Below are positions 42,061-51,585 of a DNA stretch of 62,091 nt, piece after piece (within the stretch, counting starts at the first letter, position 1; every line of letters begins with the position of its first letter). The notes beneath the pieces are model-generated. The model was not told where the DNA came from. It did no database searches and saw nothing but the letters and a program-made list of their open reading frames with translations. This DNA comes from Bryobacterales bacterium (GTDB lineage: Bacteria > Acidobacteriota > Terriglobia > Bryobacterales > UBA6623), in contig JAPPMG010000004.1 of assembly GCA_028819215.1 (NCBI GenBank), forward strand, positions 1-62,091, in the 5' to 3' direction. The position numbers and the translations under genes are program-made.

Positions 42061-43527
42061 TCAATGGATCGAGCCCTGCAGGTCCCTAATTAGAGCCAAT
42101 GCTCTCGTCAGGTCATCGGCCACCATCTCGGAAATCTGTTCGAGGCGAACGAGCCTTGGATCGCGCGGTTCGCCGGTATCGTCGCACCACGCAAGGTCAA
42201 GCTGACAGTCTCCTGTTCCGAGAACCTCCTTAACGCTGAACAACCGGACCCGCCTATTCTCCTGCTGCTCTTCCGCGAAGCTCACGCGATAGCGTGTCAC
42301 AAAATCGGTGAGGTCTCGACGCTGTAACGGCTTGGTCTTGAGCGACACGCGCATATCTGTTCTCAAGTCGTACATCGCAAACGTGCCGCTTGCAGCGCTC
42401 CGGTCGTGCGCTTGCTCGAAGAAGATGACGTTGGCCTTCACGCCCTGAGCATAGAAGACTCCCGGAGGCAGCCGCAGAATGGCGCGCAATCGGCACCTCT
42501 CAAGCAGTTGCCGCCGGACCGCTGCAGCGGCACCGGACTCGAACAGCACGTTGTCAGGTACGACTATGGCGGCGCGCCCACCGGGCCTGAGCAATGAGAA
42601 CACATGCTGGATGAAGTTCAGCTGCTTGTTCGCGGTCTGGACCCAAAAGTCGGGTCGATCGATGGCCAGGAGATTCCTGCCCGCCTCACCATGCGAGTCG
42701 CGACCGTAGGTAACGCTGCCCTTCGTGCCAAATGGCGGGTTTGTCAGCACGATGTCGAATCTTGTCTGCGGGGCGTTCGCCAAGCTGTCTTCGCAGTGCA
42801 CCGGGAACTCATGCTCGGCATCACCGCCAATGCCGTGCAAGAGAAGATTCATTGCCGCCAGCCTAGCAACCTCCTCGACTAGCTCCACGCCACGGATCGA
42901 CCGGGTAGCGAGCACGGTCTCCTCCTCCAGCGTCATGTCGGCGTTCTTACCCTTAATATGGTCGTGAGCCGCCAGCAGAAAACCGGCCGTCCCGCACGCA
43001 GGATCGCAGATCGTCTCCCCTGGGCGGGGCTCGATGCATTCGACGATGGCTTCGATCAGCGGCCGTGGCGTAAAATACTGCCCGGCTCCGCTCTTCGTAT
43101 CCTGAGCGTTCTTCTCGAGCAGCCCCTCGTAGGCATCGCCTTTGACGTCCGCTGCGAGCCCGCGCCACTCGGTCTGGCCTATTAATCCGGTCACGAGCAG
43201 ATGCAGCTTTGCCGGATCGCGAATCTTGTTCCTAGCATTCCTGAAGATCAGTCCTAGCATTCCAGTCCGTTCGCCAAGTGCCCCCAAAATCCGACCGTAC
43301 TGCGTATGCATGGATGTCGGTTCGAGACAAACGAGCGACGGCCATCCGTACTCCTTGGGAACCGGACCCTCGCTGCTCTCCGCGGACATCTTCAGAAACA
43401 GCAGGTAGGTTAGCTGCTCGACGTAGTCGGGATAGGACAGTCCGTCATCGCGTAGGACATTGCAGTACTGCCAGAGCTTCCGGACGAGCGTCGTCGACGC
43501 GTCCATCGTGTTCCCCGACGCACTCAT
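42061..43527 (-). CDS. hsdM: Type I restriction-modification DNA methyltransferase subunit (HsdM)
   Basis: This protein of about 488 residues is an N6-adenine methylase. The N-terminal helical HsdM domain (LVRKLWQYCNVLRDDGLSYP, VEQLTYLLFLKMSAE) is followed by the SAM motif CDPACGTAGFLLAAH and the catalytic motif DIVLTNPPFGTKGS. GQYFTPRPLIEAIVE is the classic lead-in. The start at ATG 43527 overlaps the HNH gene stop in ATGA. It is the last gene of the operon hsdS-ptuA-ptuB-hsdM. No HsdR (SF2 helicase-nuclease) gene is present nearby, so the methylase is either solitary or serves the Septu-like nuclease genes between S and M. Confidence 0.92.
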   Translation of the reverse strand: MSASGNTMDASTTLVRKLWQYCNVLRDDGLSYPDYVEQLTYLLFLKMSAESSEGPVPKEYGWPSLVCLEPTSMHTQYGRILGALGERTGMLGLIFRNARNKIRDPAKLHLLVTGLIGQTEWRGLAADVKGDAYEGLLEKNAQDTKSGAGQYFTPRPLIEAIVECIEPRPGETICDPACGTAGFLLAAHDHIKGKNADMTLEEETVLATRSIRGVELVEEVARLAAMNLLLHGIGGDAEHEFPVHCEDSLANAPQTRFDIVLTNPPFGTKGSVTYGRDSHGEAGRNLLAIDRPDFWVQTANKQLNFIQHVFSLLRPGGRAAIVVPDNVLFESGAAAAVRRQLLERCRLRAILRLPPGVFYAQGVKANVIFFEQAHDRSAASGTFAMYDLRTDMRVSLKTKPLQRRDLTDFVTRYRVSFAEEQQENRRVRLFSVKEVLGTGDCQLDLAWCDDTGEPRDPRLVRLEQISEMVADDLTRALALIRDLQGSIH

Positions 43528-44369
43528 GCCACCCTCAGCACAATGTCGCGAACCCACCAGCGGTCTCGGAACATTTCCACGTAGGCGCGGGCGGCCCTGG
43601 AGTACTCTCGGTGCGGTTCGGTTTGCCTCGCGAGATCCTTACATATATCCAGAAACGCTTGGGCGACCGCATGCATCCCGCCGAAATCGGTTGGCGCGAG
43701 ATCCTCGCCGCGGTGAATGGACCGTTCTATCTTGTTGTAGAGCATCACCCTGTCCTCGCGGAACTTAGGCCAATTCAGATGAAGATACAGCCGGCTCGCC
43801 TCGAGCTTGGCCTCCGCAATGTGCTCTCCCTTGCGCTCGGGCACGAGTTCCACTTCCCCCGAAGGCCCGAACGTCAACATTGCCACATCGGCGGCGTTCG
43901 TCGGATCGACGATCGCCGGAATCTCGAGCGATAGGTCGTCTTGTGGTGCCCGTGCCCGTTTCTCGGGGTTGAGCAGCGGAAAGTTGTCACTCTTGCCGCC
44001 CGTTTCCCCGCTTTCCAAGTCTCGACGCGGTCTGTTGGCGCGCTGGCAGCTCAGTCTCAGGTTCTTCCACTCGAACGCGAGCCAGTAGTAGCCTGGATGG
44101 GATTGATCTTCGGCGACCCGTGATTTCGGCCGATAGTGGTCGATGTCGTTGTCTGCACCGGAGTTCTTGCACTCTACGTACCAGCACTTCCCGCCGGAAT
44201 GCGTTTCGAACGCATCGCGCACCGCAGTCCATCGGGTTCTGTACCGATTGAAAAGCACACTACGTTCGTTTGGGTCCGTCTCCGCGAGGACCTTGCGCTT
44301 CGCCTCGTCCAAGGCCTCGATCTCATTCCGAATACTCGGCCGAATCGCCTCCAGATCAATCAACCGCAT
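43524..44369 (-). CDS. ptuB: Septu-type HNH nuclease (PtuB-like)
   Basis: The 281-residue protein has a central HNH motif: KCWYVECKNSGADNDIDHYR, PKSRV, then GYYWLAFEWKNLRLSCQRAN. The layout C..C, DHYRPKS and N/H-rich WxNLxLxCxxxN matches HNH endonucleases of the PtuB type. It starts immediately after the ATPase stop (no gap) and its stop overlaps the hsdM start. In Septu systems PtuB is the effector nuclease and PtuA the ATPase that assembles it. Here the pair is embedded in a type I modification operon, so the trigger may differ from stand-alone Septu. Confidence 0.82.
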   Translation of the reverse strand: MRLIDLEAIRPSIRNEIEALDEAKRKVLAETDPNERSVLFNRYRTRWTAVRDAFETHSGGKCWYVECKNSGADNDIDHYRPKSRVAEDQSHPGYYWLAFEWKNLRLSCQRANRPRRDLESGETGGKSDNFPLLNPEKRARAPQDDLSLEIPAIVDPTNAADVAMLTFGPSGEVELVPERKGEHIAEAKLEASRLYLHLNWPKFREDRVMLYNKIERSIHRGEDLAPTDFGGMHAVAQAFLDICKDLARQTEPHREYSRAARAYVEMFRDRWWVRDIVLRVA

Positions 44370-45977
44370 CTAGTCGGTCACCAACTCGCTGCGAAGGCGT
44401 TCAACGATCTGGCTAGCCAGTCGCATCCGGTCGCGCTGTTGTTCCGGCGTCAGTTGAACCTGTCTGCGCCATTCTGGATTCTCCTCTTTCGTCCAAGCCT
44501 CAAGGAAGAGCCCGTACAGCGGATCTCGAATCGACCGGGCGAAGCCCAAGCGGTCAAGATCCTTTTGCAGGCCCTCTAGCTCGGCCTGCTCTTCGTCGTT
44601 CGGGTCTTCTTTCTGCATCAGGATGTGCTTCCGGTCCAGCCGCTTCTGCGTTTCTGCATCCAACGTCGTGCGGAGACGGAACAGATCGCTCGTCAATATC
44701 GCGGCCACACCCATGCCTCGCGGATCCTGTGCCGGCACTTCCACTACCGCTTGCCCTTCTTCCCCCCGGCGGAAGACGCGAACCTGCTCTCTCGTAAGCC
44801 CGGCGAATACGAGCGGATCGTGCGAGGACATCACGATATGGCAGGATTCCCTCTGCCGGATTAGGCGGTGAAGGAACGATAGGTATTGTGTGCTCCACGC
44901 CGGATTGAGATGTGTGTCGGGCTCATCAAGGAGGAACAATGCCTCTTCTGTCGCCGTGAACTTCAATAGCCCAAGTACGAGCAGTAGCTGCTGCTCCCCC
45001 TCGCTGAGGTCTCGGTACGTCATCTCTCCCCCGCCAGCTCTCGGCGCCATGCGAACGCGCGTTCGGACTTCCGCGAGCAATCTCGAGAGGTGCATGCTCT
45101 CTAGCGCAGTGAAGAATGAGTACTGGTCGCCATACTGCCGATATACACGGGATAGCCCCTCCTCTCCTGGCAGGAACAGATAAAGGTTTTCGATGGCGCG
45201 GTTACTTGCCAGATCGACCGACATGCGCCTATCCATCCGCAGCGGTGGCATCGCCTCGTCGTACAGCCGGTCAAGGAACTCCTGAACCTCGCCCACCGCG
45301 CCCCAGAAGCGCCGATCGCCTCCTCCTCGGCTCCATCCAGGCCTGTTTAGCGCGAAGAGCACGCTGTCTAACCCTTCGATCTGCAGGTGTTCGCGCAGAA
45401 ACTCGCGATCCCCGTCGTTGCCCTCTGGCTCCATGAAGAAGGCGATTAGGGCGAATTGGCCGTGCAGCGTTTGCGCGTAGAACACGCGGCGTAGCGCGTT
45501 CGCGTCGGCACCGCCAGTTGATCGCGCAGAAGGCGGCTTGATGATCGCCCCGTAGTAGCGCTCTTGGTGCTTTTCGAAGATTGATGCGAGGCGGTCGCTT
45601 GGGCCCGAGTAATAGCCGAAAACGAACGCCGGTCGGTACACAGGACGGCCGTCTCTGTCCACGCTCATGAACCTACGTCGAGACAACGTCTCGTAAGTGC
45701 CGCCACAGGCGGGTTTGGCGCGAAATTTGGGGTATCGGTACTCCTTGGCCGAGACCGCCACGTCGTGGTTCCTGCACTGGTACCTCAGTTCGTACGAAAA
45801 CGGTGCTTGCTCATCGAGGTCCAAGTTCCGAAAGATCAGCGCCAGCGCTTCCAGCAGATTCGACTTGCCGGATCCGTTCTCTCCGACGAGAACTGTGTAC
45901 GGTGACTCACGATCGAAATGAACCCGGATATCCCTAAGGTTCTTGAACGCCTCGACCCAAAGCTCGTCAATCCGCAT
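44370..45977 (-). CDS. ptuA: Septu-type AAA/SMC-like ATPase (PtuA-like)
   Basis: The 535-residue ABC/SMC-like ATPase has Walker A VLVGENGSGKSNLLEALALI near residues 30-49, a signature-like LSEGEQQLLLVLGLL and Walker B ALFLLDEPDTHLNP. The switch His lies in HIVMSSHDPLVF. The C-terminal about 120 residues are charged and helical. This matches PtuA of Septu and related OLD-like ATPases that pair with HNH nucleases. Its start overlaps the hsdS stop by 11 nt, and the HNH gene begins directly after its stop. It probably oligomerises with the HNH protein and senses nucleotide state or infection. Confidence 0.83.
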   Translation of the reverse strand: MRIDELWVEAFKNLRDIRVHFDRESPYTVLVGENGSGKSNLLEALALIFRNLDLDEQAPFSYELRYQCRNHDVAVSAKEYRYPKFRAKPACGGTYETLSRRRFMSVDRDGRPVYRPAFVFGYYSGPSDRLASIFEKHQERYYGAIIKPPSARSTGGADANALRRVFYAQTLHGQFALIAFFMEPEGNDGDREFLREHLQIEGLDSVLFALNRPGWSRGGGDRRFWGAVGEVQEFLDRLYDEAMPPLRMDRRMSVDLASNRAIENLYLFLPGEEGLSRVYRQYGDQYSFFTALESMHLSRLLAEVRTRVRMAPRAGGGEMTYRDLSEGEQQLLLVLGLLKFTATEEALFLLDEPDTHLNPAWSTQYLSFLHRLIRQRESCHIVMSSHDPLVFAGLTREQVRVFRRGEEGQAVVEVPAQDPRGMGVAAILTSDLFRLRTTLDAETQKRLDRKHILMQKEDPNDEEQAELEGLQKDLDRLGFARSIRDPLYGLFLEAWTKEENPEWRRQVQLTPEQQRDRMRLASQIVERLRSELVTD

Positions 45978-47667
45978 TGCCGATCTCTACGGTGGGGTTC
46001 TCGCGCTCCGAACCGGCTAATCGCACGGACCGCCCTAGCTGGGACCTCAGTGCAAGGTAAAACCGTTCCACATGCTCCGTCTGATCCCTATCGAAGTTTG
46101 CCCGGGCATAAAGTTCTGGCAACGAAAGGGCGCCTCCCGACTCCTCAAGCACCGCGGCCAGATCGATGGCGCCTTCCCCTGATCTCTGTTTGGACCGTCG
46201 GTTATTTCGCACCTCAGTGGACCTCCCTGTTCCACGCTGCGCTCTCGGCCGGCTTGGTGGCGGTCCAAGCCGGGCCAACAGCACTTCTGCGGGTTCGTCG
46301 CTGGAAACTTGCGCGACGATCTCCCCATTGACCGCTGCAGCGAGCAATTCGCGCTCCATGTCGGGCACCTTCGCCAGCGAGTCCAGCACCGCTGACGTTT
46401 GACTCGCCGTTACATCCAGCCGACTTCGCGCCGCCATGGCAATACGTTCCTGTTCCTCAAGGGGCGGTACCGGGAAAGGTAGCGCGCGAAACCGCCGGAG
46501 CCCGAGATGCGCAATGTTCGTCGACCAGCGGGCGATCGACATGAAGATACCAGAGTGCAGATAGCGGCGAAAAACCAATAGGGCGAACTCTGGTGCCACT
46601 CCTCTTCCCGCCCTGAACCGAATGAGCGTGTTCTGAAAGCACGCCCCTGGGATCTCGTCTCTGTAGATCGCGGCGCGACCGACCAATTCCGGACTTTGCC
46701 CTTCATTGAGGAGAATGTCACCACATCGAAGTTCGTATCTTGTCTCATCGCCGCGCTCAAAGTTCATCGTGAGCACATCGGTCGTGTCGATGCGGTCTTC
46801 AAATACGTTGGCCACTCTGAGATAGGGTCTCATGTTCGGTCCGTGATGATGCGCAGGAGATCGTTGTCGGCCCACCTGTGCGCTACCCACCTCGGCGATT
46901 GTCCTCCATGCCCAGCGTCGCGGAACTGGATCGAACCGAAGCGGCAGGCCGCGTCGCGCCCCCGAACCCTTGTCCATCCCTTTTGGCACGTGCGTCTCGA
47001 CACTGCTGACCCGGTCCGCGACGGGTTCCCCCCTCGATTCGACCAAGGTTCCAGAGGCCGCTGCAGCCACGATTTCTCTAGCCTGTTCGGCGAGATTACG
47101 CACCGCGGATTCGAGCCGTTCCGTCGCCTCACGCATTTGTTCCAGCTTGCCCTTGGCTGCTTCGGCGATACGCCCTTGCTCCGCTAGTGGCGGGACCGGG
47201 AACGGCAACGCCGCGAATCTCGATGAGCCAAGGTGCTGAATGCCCACTCCCCGCGCCGTTCGCGCGAACACCCCCGACGCAGCGTAATGCCGGAATACGA
47301 CCAGCGCATAATCGGGAGCTACGGCATGAGGTCTAAAGCGGATGAGATGATTCTGAAAGCAGCAACCCTCAATGCTCTCCGTCCAGATCGCGGCGCGACC
47401 GACCTGCTCGGAACTTCCAGAGGCTTCCGTAATCAAGATGTCTCCTGGCTGTAAGTCGAACACGTCGCGTTCTTCTGGCGTGAAGTCCATTTCGCGAATG
47501 TCTGTCAGATCGAGGCCCGTCCGCGTGATGTTTGCCGACCGCAGGTACTTGGTGGCGAATCGCCCAGTGTGCCGATCCGGCGAGCGTTGAAGTCCAGTAC
47601 GTACCGACCCCACGCGATCCACCCGGGTTACGGCCCATGAATCGGGCACTTTCGAGGTCTTCGACAT
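45967..47667 (-). CDS. hsdS: Type I restriction-modification specificity subunit (HsdS)
   Basis: The 566-residue protein has two target-recognition domains, each ending in the HsdS signature: LGSSRFAALPFPVPPLAEQG near residue 160 and LGLRRFRALPFPVPPLEEQE near 375. Helical spacers follow each. Both halves share the pattern PYLRVANV...GDILLNEG...GRAAIY...CFQNTLIRFR, so the recognition sequence should be bipartite. An extra C-terminal domain of about 90 residues (LSLPELYARANFDRDQTEHV) is seen in a subset of HsdS proteins. It heads the operon, 288 bp downstream of the NERD-helicase gene. Confidence 0.92.
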   Translation of the reverse strand: MSKTSKVPDSWAVTRVDRVGSVRTGLQRSPDRHTGRFATKYLRSANITRTGLDLTDIREMDFTPEERDVFDLQPGDILITEASGSSEQVGRAAIWTESIEGCCFQNHLIRFRPHAVAPDYALVVFRHYAASGVFARTARGVGIQHLGSSRFAALPFPVPPLAEQGRIAEAAKGKLEQMREATERLESAVRNLAEQAREIVAAAASGTLVESRGEPVADRVSSVETHVPKGMDKGSGARRGLPLRFDPVPRRWAWRTIAEVGSAQVGRQRSPAHHHGPNMRPYLRVANVFEDRIDTTDVLTMNFERGDETRYELRCGDILLNEGQSPELVGRAAIYRDEIPGACFQNTLIRFRAGRGVAPEFALLVFRRYLHSGIFMSIARWSTNIAHLGLRRFRALPFPVPPLEEQERIAMAARSRLDVTASQTSAVLDSLAKVPDMERELLAAAVNGEIVAQVSSDEPAEVLLARLGPPPSRPRAQRGTGRSTEVRNNRRSKQRSGEGAIDLAAVLEESGGALSLPELYARANFDRDQTEHVERFYLALRSQLGRSVRLAGSERENPTVEIGNAD

Positions 47668-47955
47668 CGAGGATTCGTTTTCGGCTCGTCTATGCAGGGA
47701 TTACTATGACGCCCACGGGCGCACCAAACGGAGGCGCTTGGCGCGCTAAGGCGCGGCCTTCATCGGCTTTGGCCGGGCGCAGATCTCCACGGCTTGACGC
47801 GCATGCCGACTTAACGCGGTCAGAACCAGCACATGCGAGCGGCGTCGCCACCGCCTCATTATATGTGGAGTAATGGTGTTGGATGACCCTCCCACGACGA
47901 GCGTTTGTGGATGCCGATCCGCGGATTTCTTAGTGGGGCAGAGCACTCGAATCAA

Positions 47956-49695
47956 TCACATCGTTCGAGCCGGCAGTCTAGTTCCGAAAGCACGGGCCTG
48001 TTTCTCGTAGGTTCCTCTGGCTGCCGAAGGCAAGAAGACGTGCAGCAGGACACGGGCCCTGGATAGTCCCGTGTAGTGGAGCAGAGACCACTGGTCCCCT
48101 CCGATTTCTGCCATATCAACTGCTACCACTGTTTGGCGTTCTAAGCCCTTGAAGGCATACATCGTCGAGAAAAGCAGGTCTCCCGTGGGAGGCTCCGAGT
48201 TGTCTGTAGGCTCGAAGAGTCGGAATCCTGCAAGAGATTCACGACCTGCCAAGACGGAGTTCTCAAAGCGACGGGACGACAGAATCGCAATGTCGCCAAT
48301 CTGTACGTGAGCATCAACGAGTTCCTCGATGAGATTCTCTAAGTCTTCAACCGCGTCTTCTTGTTTCGAATAGTAATGAAGTACGGTATCGGGTCCATCT
48401 GGCGCACCCGTGACAGGCAGGTCAATGCTGGAAATGATTGACGTCTGGACAGCGACTTGGCGCGTATTGCGACAGTTCTCGTACAGATCTTCGAATGCCG
48501 GCGCATAGCCGGCGATCCGGTCACGCACTGTTGATTGGATGTCTTCTCCGTAGATGTTCTGTTGAGGATCAAAAAACAGGTGCCAGTAGCCGCGGCCCAA
48601 GCCCTCTTTGAGGAGCAGGTCGAAGACATCTAGGTGTTCAGGAGTCAACAAGTCCTGTGCCTCGTCCACGACCAGAACATCCCAACCCGCGTGAGACCCT
48701 TCGCAAAGCGCCTCGGCCGCGAGTTCGGGAAACCGCTTGCTGAAGAAATCGGATGCCCCTTGGTCGTGGGCTTGCAGCCGAGGAAGGAATCCCGCGTCCT
48801 CGATCAGCTTGTGATAGAGCGCATGAACACTGTGCACCTGCATGGACGTAGAATTCCGGGTACGTTTAAGGCCTGCCCTCACGTGGGCGGCAAGGAGCCG
48901 ATTGAAGCAAACGTACAGGACCTGACGCCCTTCCGCACAAGATTGACGCGCTCGGTCCAGCGCAATGACCGACTTGCCCGTCCCGGCTGCGCCGCGGACG
49001 ACCGTGCGTGGGTTGGCAGCCATTCTTCGTGATGCACGGATCTGCTCGTTGGTGAGCTGCACCAGATGGTCGTCCAGCCCCGTAAGATAGCCTCCGAGGC
49101 TAAGTGCCGTCTCGACATCGGGACGAAGTATCTGCCGTGCCTCGCGCAATTCCGCCGTGCTGAGGCCCTTGGAATCGCGGCCCCCCTTTCGTAGGTGATC
49201 GGCCTTCCAGTAGTTCGCCAAGGAATCGACGTATTGCTTGAGTGACTGCCGGAAACTTCGTCGATCAAGAAGAACTTCGGGGATAATCTCAGCTCCCGTC
49301 GCCGTGAAAGTCGTATAGGGCATGACTACCCCAAAACCGAACAGGACGTTGCGAAAGGCCGGTTGAGCATTGCGCAGCTGCTGACGGATCGCACCGAGAG
49401 AGCCCATTGCCTGAGCCCACGGACTTTCGCGCTTGGTGAAGGACCGGAAATCGCCGCTGTATGTCCAGACACCGTCTGCACAATCGACGGCCCCGCCTTT
49501 CACTTCCAAGGCAAAGACCCCCTCCTCGGAGAGGATGACAATGTCGGCCTCGCCCCAGATCTTGCTCTCGTGGCCGGCGAGCCCGAGCGAATGAAGCACT
49601 ATCCAGGACTCCGGTAGTTCGCGGCCGAGACGCTGGTACACATAGCGCTCGCTGTTGGGGCAGTCCTTGGGTACGTCGGGAATCAGGATGGCCAA
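47956..49695 (-). CDS. NERD-domain superfamily 1 helicase
   Basis: The 579-residue protein combines an N-terminal NERD nuclease-like domain (IWGEADIVILSEEGVFALEV, with K of EVKGG) and an SF1 UvrD-like ATPase. The ATPase has Walker A VVRGAAGTGKSVIALDRAR, Walker B VLVVDEAQDL, a middle motif LFFDPQQNIYGE and late motif TMYAFKGLERQTVVAVD. The start overlaps the drmB stop by 13 nt, so it belongs to the UvrD-drmA-drmB operon. NERD domains are PD-(D/E)XK-like, so this protein could supply the nuclease function that a phospholipase-D-like DrmC supplies in classical DISARM. That idea is inference. Confidence 0.85.
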   Translation of the reverse strand: MAILIPDVPKDCPNSERYVYQRLGRELPESWIVLHSLGLAGHESKIWGEADIVILSEEGVFALEVKGGAVDCADGVWTYSGDFRSFTKRESPWAQAMGSLGAIRQQLRNAQPAFRNVLFGFGVVMPYTTFTATGAEIIPEVLLDRRSFRQSLKQYVDSLANYWKADHLRKGGRDSKGLSTAELREARQILRPDVETALSLGGYLTGLDDHLVQLTNEQIRASRRMAANPRTVVRGAAGTGKSVIALDRARQSCAEGRQVLYVCFNRLLAAHVRAGLKRTRNSTSMQVHSVHALYHKLIEDAGFLPRLQAHDQGASDFFSKRFPELAAEALCEGSHAGWDVLVVDEAQDLLTPEHLDVFDLLLKEGLGRGYWHLFFDPQQNIYGEDIQSTVRDRIAGYAPAFEDLYENCRNTRQVAVQTSIISSIDLPVTGAPDGPDTVLHYYSKQEDAVEDLENLIEELVDAHVQIGDIAILSSRRFENSVLAGRESLAGFRLFEPTDNSEPPTGDLLFSTMYAFKGLERQTVVAVDMAEIGGDQWSLLHYTGLSRARVLLHVFLPSAARGTYEKQARAFGTRLPARTM

Positions 49696-51584
49696 TTCAG
49701 CCCCCCAATAGCGTCGCCAAAGTAGCCGGCGAAAGTACCTCCTGCATCGCCGACGAGTACTGCCCTGTCCAGCTCTCGATTAAATTTCTCACAGGCCGTC
49801 TCGGGTAGCAGCAGACAGCAGTGGCAGGCGGCCCCGCTTATACGCTCGCCCGACTGCTCTGGAGCGGTTTCAAGACATACAGGATCGCTGCCGCACCAGC
49901 CAATATTGTCGAGGGTCCTTTGTATGATCGGCTCGAGAAGTTCTGGTTCGGCAAGCCGGACCAGTCCCCCTAGGCTCCCCTCTGAGTCCGGCGAACCGGT
50001 GTAGATCAACACTCCGTTCATGGACGGCCGGGACGTGTCGGCTTCGCTAACGTACAGTCTTTCTCTCAGGGCCGACGCAGAGTAGCCGCATTCAACACTG
50101 ATCTGTCGAATAAGGGCATGGGAGAACGAGTGAACGAGCAGCAGGCGAGGCGTAATCGTGTAGTGTCGCGCGTATCCGCGCTCCTCAGCCATGTGATGAC
50201 TGCGGGCGTCGAGAATCGCTGCTCGGCGGACTAGTTCCGGGTTGCTATTAACCCACGTATCCACGGCTTCAGTGCGAAAACGGAAGAAAATCCCTTCTCC
50301 ACGGATTTCTGTGGCCGGCAACCAGTTGCGTGGCGACTTGGACAGTGGAGCGACCAAACGTTGCTGAATGGCCTGATTCACGTGCTCCGACGCAACGGGA
50401 TAGGGCTCAATGCGAGAGAAGCCGGCAAGGGCACGTACCTCGCGCAAACGGGCCGCAGCGCCTATGAGGTCGAACCAGTGTGCCAATGATGACGGCGGTG
50501 CCGCAACGCGATTGCGGAATTCCGGGACTACTCCGCTCACTACCGGATCTTGGCGATCCTCCGAGAGAGCTGTGTATTCCTCAATACGGGCCTGTTGCTC
50601 GGTCAGGGTTGTTCCTGAGGTTTCGATCGCGCGCAACTTGTGATAGGCCGAGAGTAGCTGTTCGGCCGTCACACCGTATTGTTGCGCCAATCCTCCAAGG
50701 ACCGATGGAAGGGTGGGTTCTGGAACAGCGTCGAGGACACTGCGCAGCTCCTGAACGATGAGACTCACTGCTTCCGAGGCTGGTGGAATCGAAACGGCCG
50801 AGCATACGACACCGAAATGAACGTTGGAGGCTCCACGCTGTATAGCACGCACCGGCTTATCACAGCCATTCTCCCGGTCAACCAGCCATGGACGAAATCC
50901 GGAACACGAGAAACCGGCGAACGCTTCGGCGTGGAACGCGTCACCGAGGGATTTCCTCACTGGACGATCCCGTGTGCTGCAGTTGGCACAGCAAACATAA
51001 AGATCCGACAAAGATGCCGAACGACCGTAGGAACCGAGGTAGAGGCTCGGGGCATCGCAAACACCCTCGGGTGTGTCGCGGTGAGCCCACCATTTCCAAG
51101 GAAAGTCGTCTATATGGCCACTTCTGCAGGCCAGCACGAATCGTACCGGTGTGGTGTGGACCGGAACCCCATGAGCGAGGCACGTGAGTCTGCCACCGTC
51201 GCTAGCCAACTCGAACGGTGCGCCTTCCTTGCCGATCCGGTGACAACGTGGGCACTCATGCCATTCGGGAAAGCGGACAGCGGGCGCAGCACTTCGGGCG
51301 CGGACATGTTTCGTCCCCGGAACCTCTTCCTTCACGGGCCCTAGGCGAAAATGGCTGACCCTCAACATCGCCTGCAGACGTGGTTCTCCGATGCTCAACG
51401 AAGGCAGGCTTGTAACCCGTTCCCAGTCCTCAAGTCCCATGGGCATAAACGAGCCCTTTTCCAGATCGACAATGGCACCGATCCCGAAACTTGAAACCAA
51501 CTGAGATCGGCGGACGCTGCCGAGTGGCTCAATACCATCTGTCGGATCAGTGGTTATTCGTCGCTGACCGGTAGTGGCGGGCAT
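49683..51584 (-). CDS. drmB: DrmB-like DUF1998 protein
   Basis: This protein of about 633 residues starts at ATG 51584, one base after the drmA stop and seven after GGGGAGAG. The DrmB N-terminus is clear: SVRRSQLVSSFGIGAIVDLE. A zinc-knuckle-like HECPRCHRIG follows, then VRFVLACRSGHIDDFPWKWW. The DUF1998 C-terminus has LLLVHSFSHALIRQISVECG, SLGGLVRL, and a Cys/Asn cluster (WCGSDPVC, CHCCLLLPETACEKFN, REL). In DISARM, DrmA and DrmB form the core complex that binds and processes invading DNA. Here it is flanked by a helicase on each side. Confidence 0.85.
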   Translation of the reverse strand: MPATTGQRRITTDPTDGIEPLGSVRRSQLVSSFGIGAIVDLEKGSFMPMGLEDWERVTSLPSLSIGEPRLQAMLRVSHFRLGPVKEEVPGTKHVRARSAAPAVRFPEWHECPRCHRIGKEGAPFELASDGGRLTCLAHGVPVHTTPVRFVLACRSGHIDDFPWKWWAHRDTPEGVCDAPSLYLGSYGRSASLSDLYVCCANCSTRDRPVRKSLGDAFHAEAFAGFSCSGFRPWLVDRENGCDKPVRAIQRGASNVHFGVVCSAVSIPPASEAVSLIVQELRSVLDAVPEPTLPSVLGGLAQQYGVTAEQLLSAYHKLRAIETSGTTLTEQQARIEEYTALSEDRQDPVVSGVVPEFRNRVAAPPSSLAHWFDLIGAAARLREVRALAGFSRIEPYPVASEHVNQAIQQRLVAPLSKSPRNWLPATEIRGEGIFFRFRTEAVDTWVNSNPELVRRAAILDARSHHMAEERGYARHYTITPRLLLVHSFSHALIRQISVECGYSASALRERLYVSEADTSRPSMNGVLIYTGSPDSEGSLGGLVRLAEPELLEPIIQRTLDNIGWCGSDPVCLETAPEQSGERISGAACHCCLLLPETACEKFNRELDRAVLVGDAGGTFAGYFGDAIGGLNWPS

Positions 51585-51585
51585 T

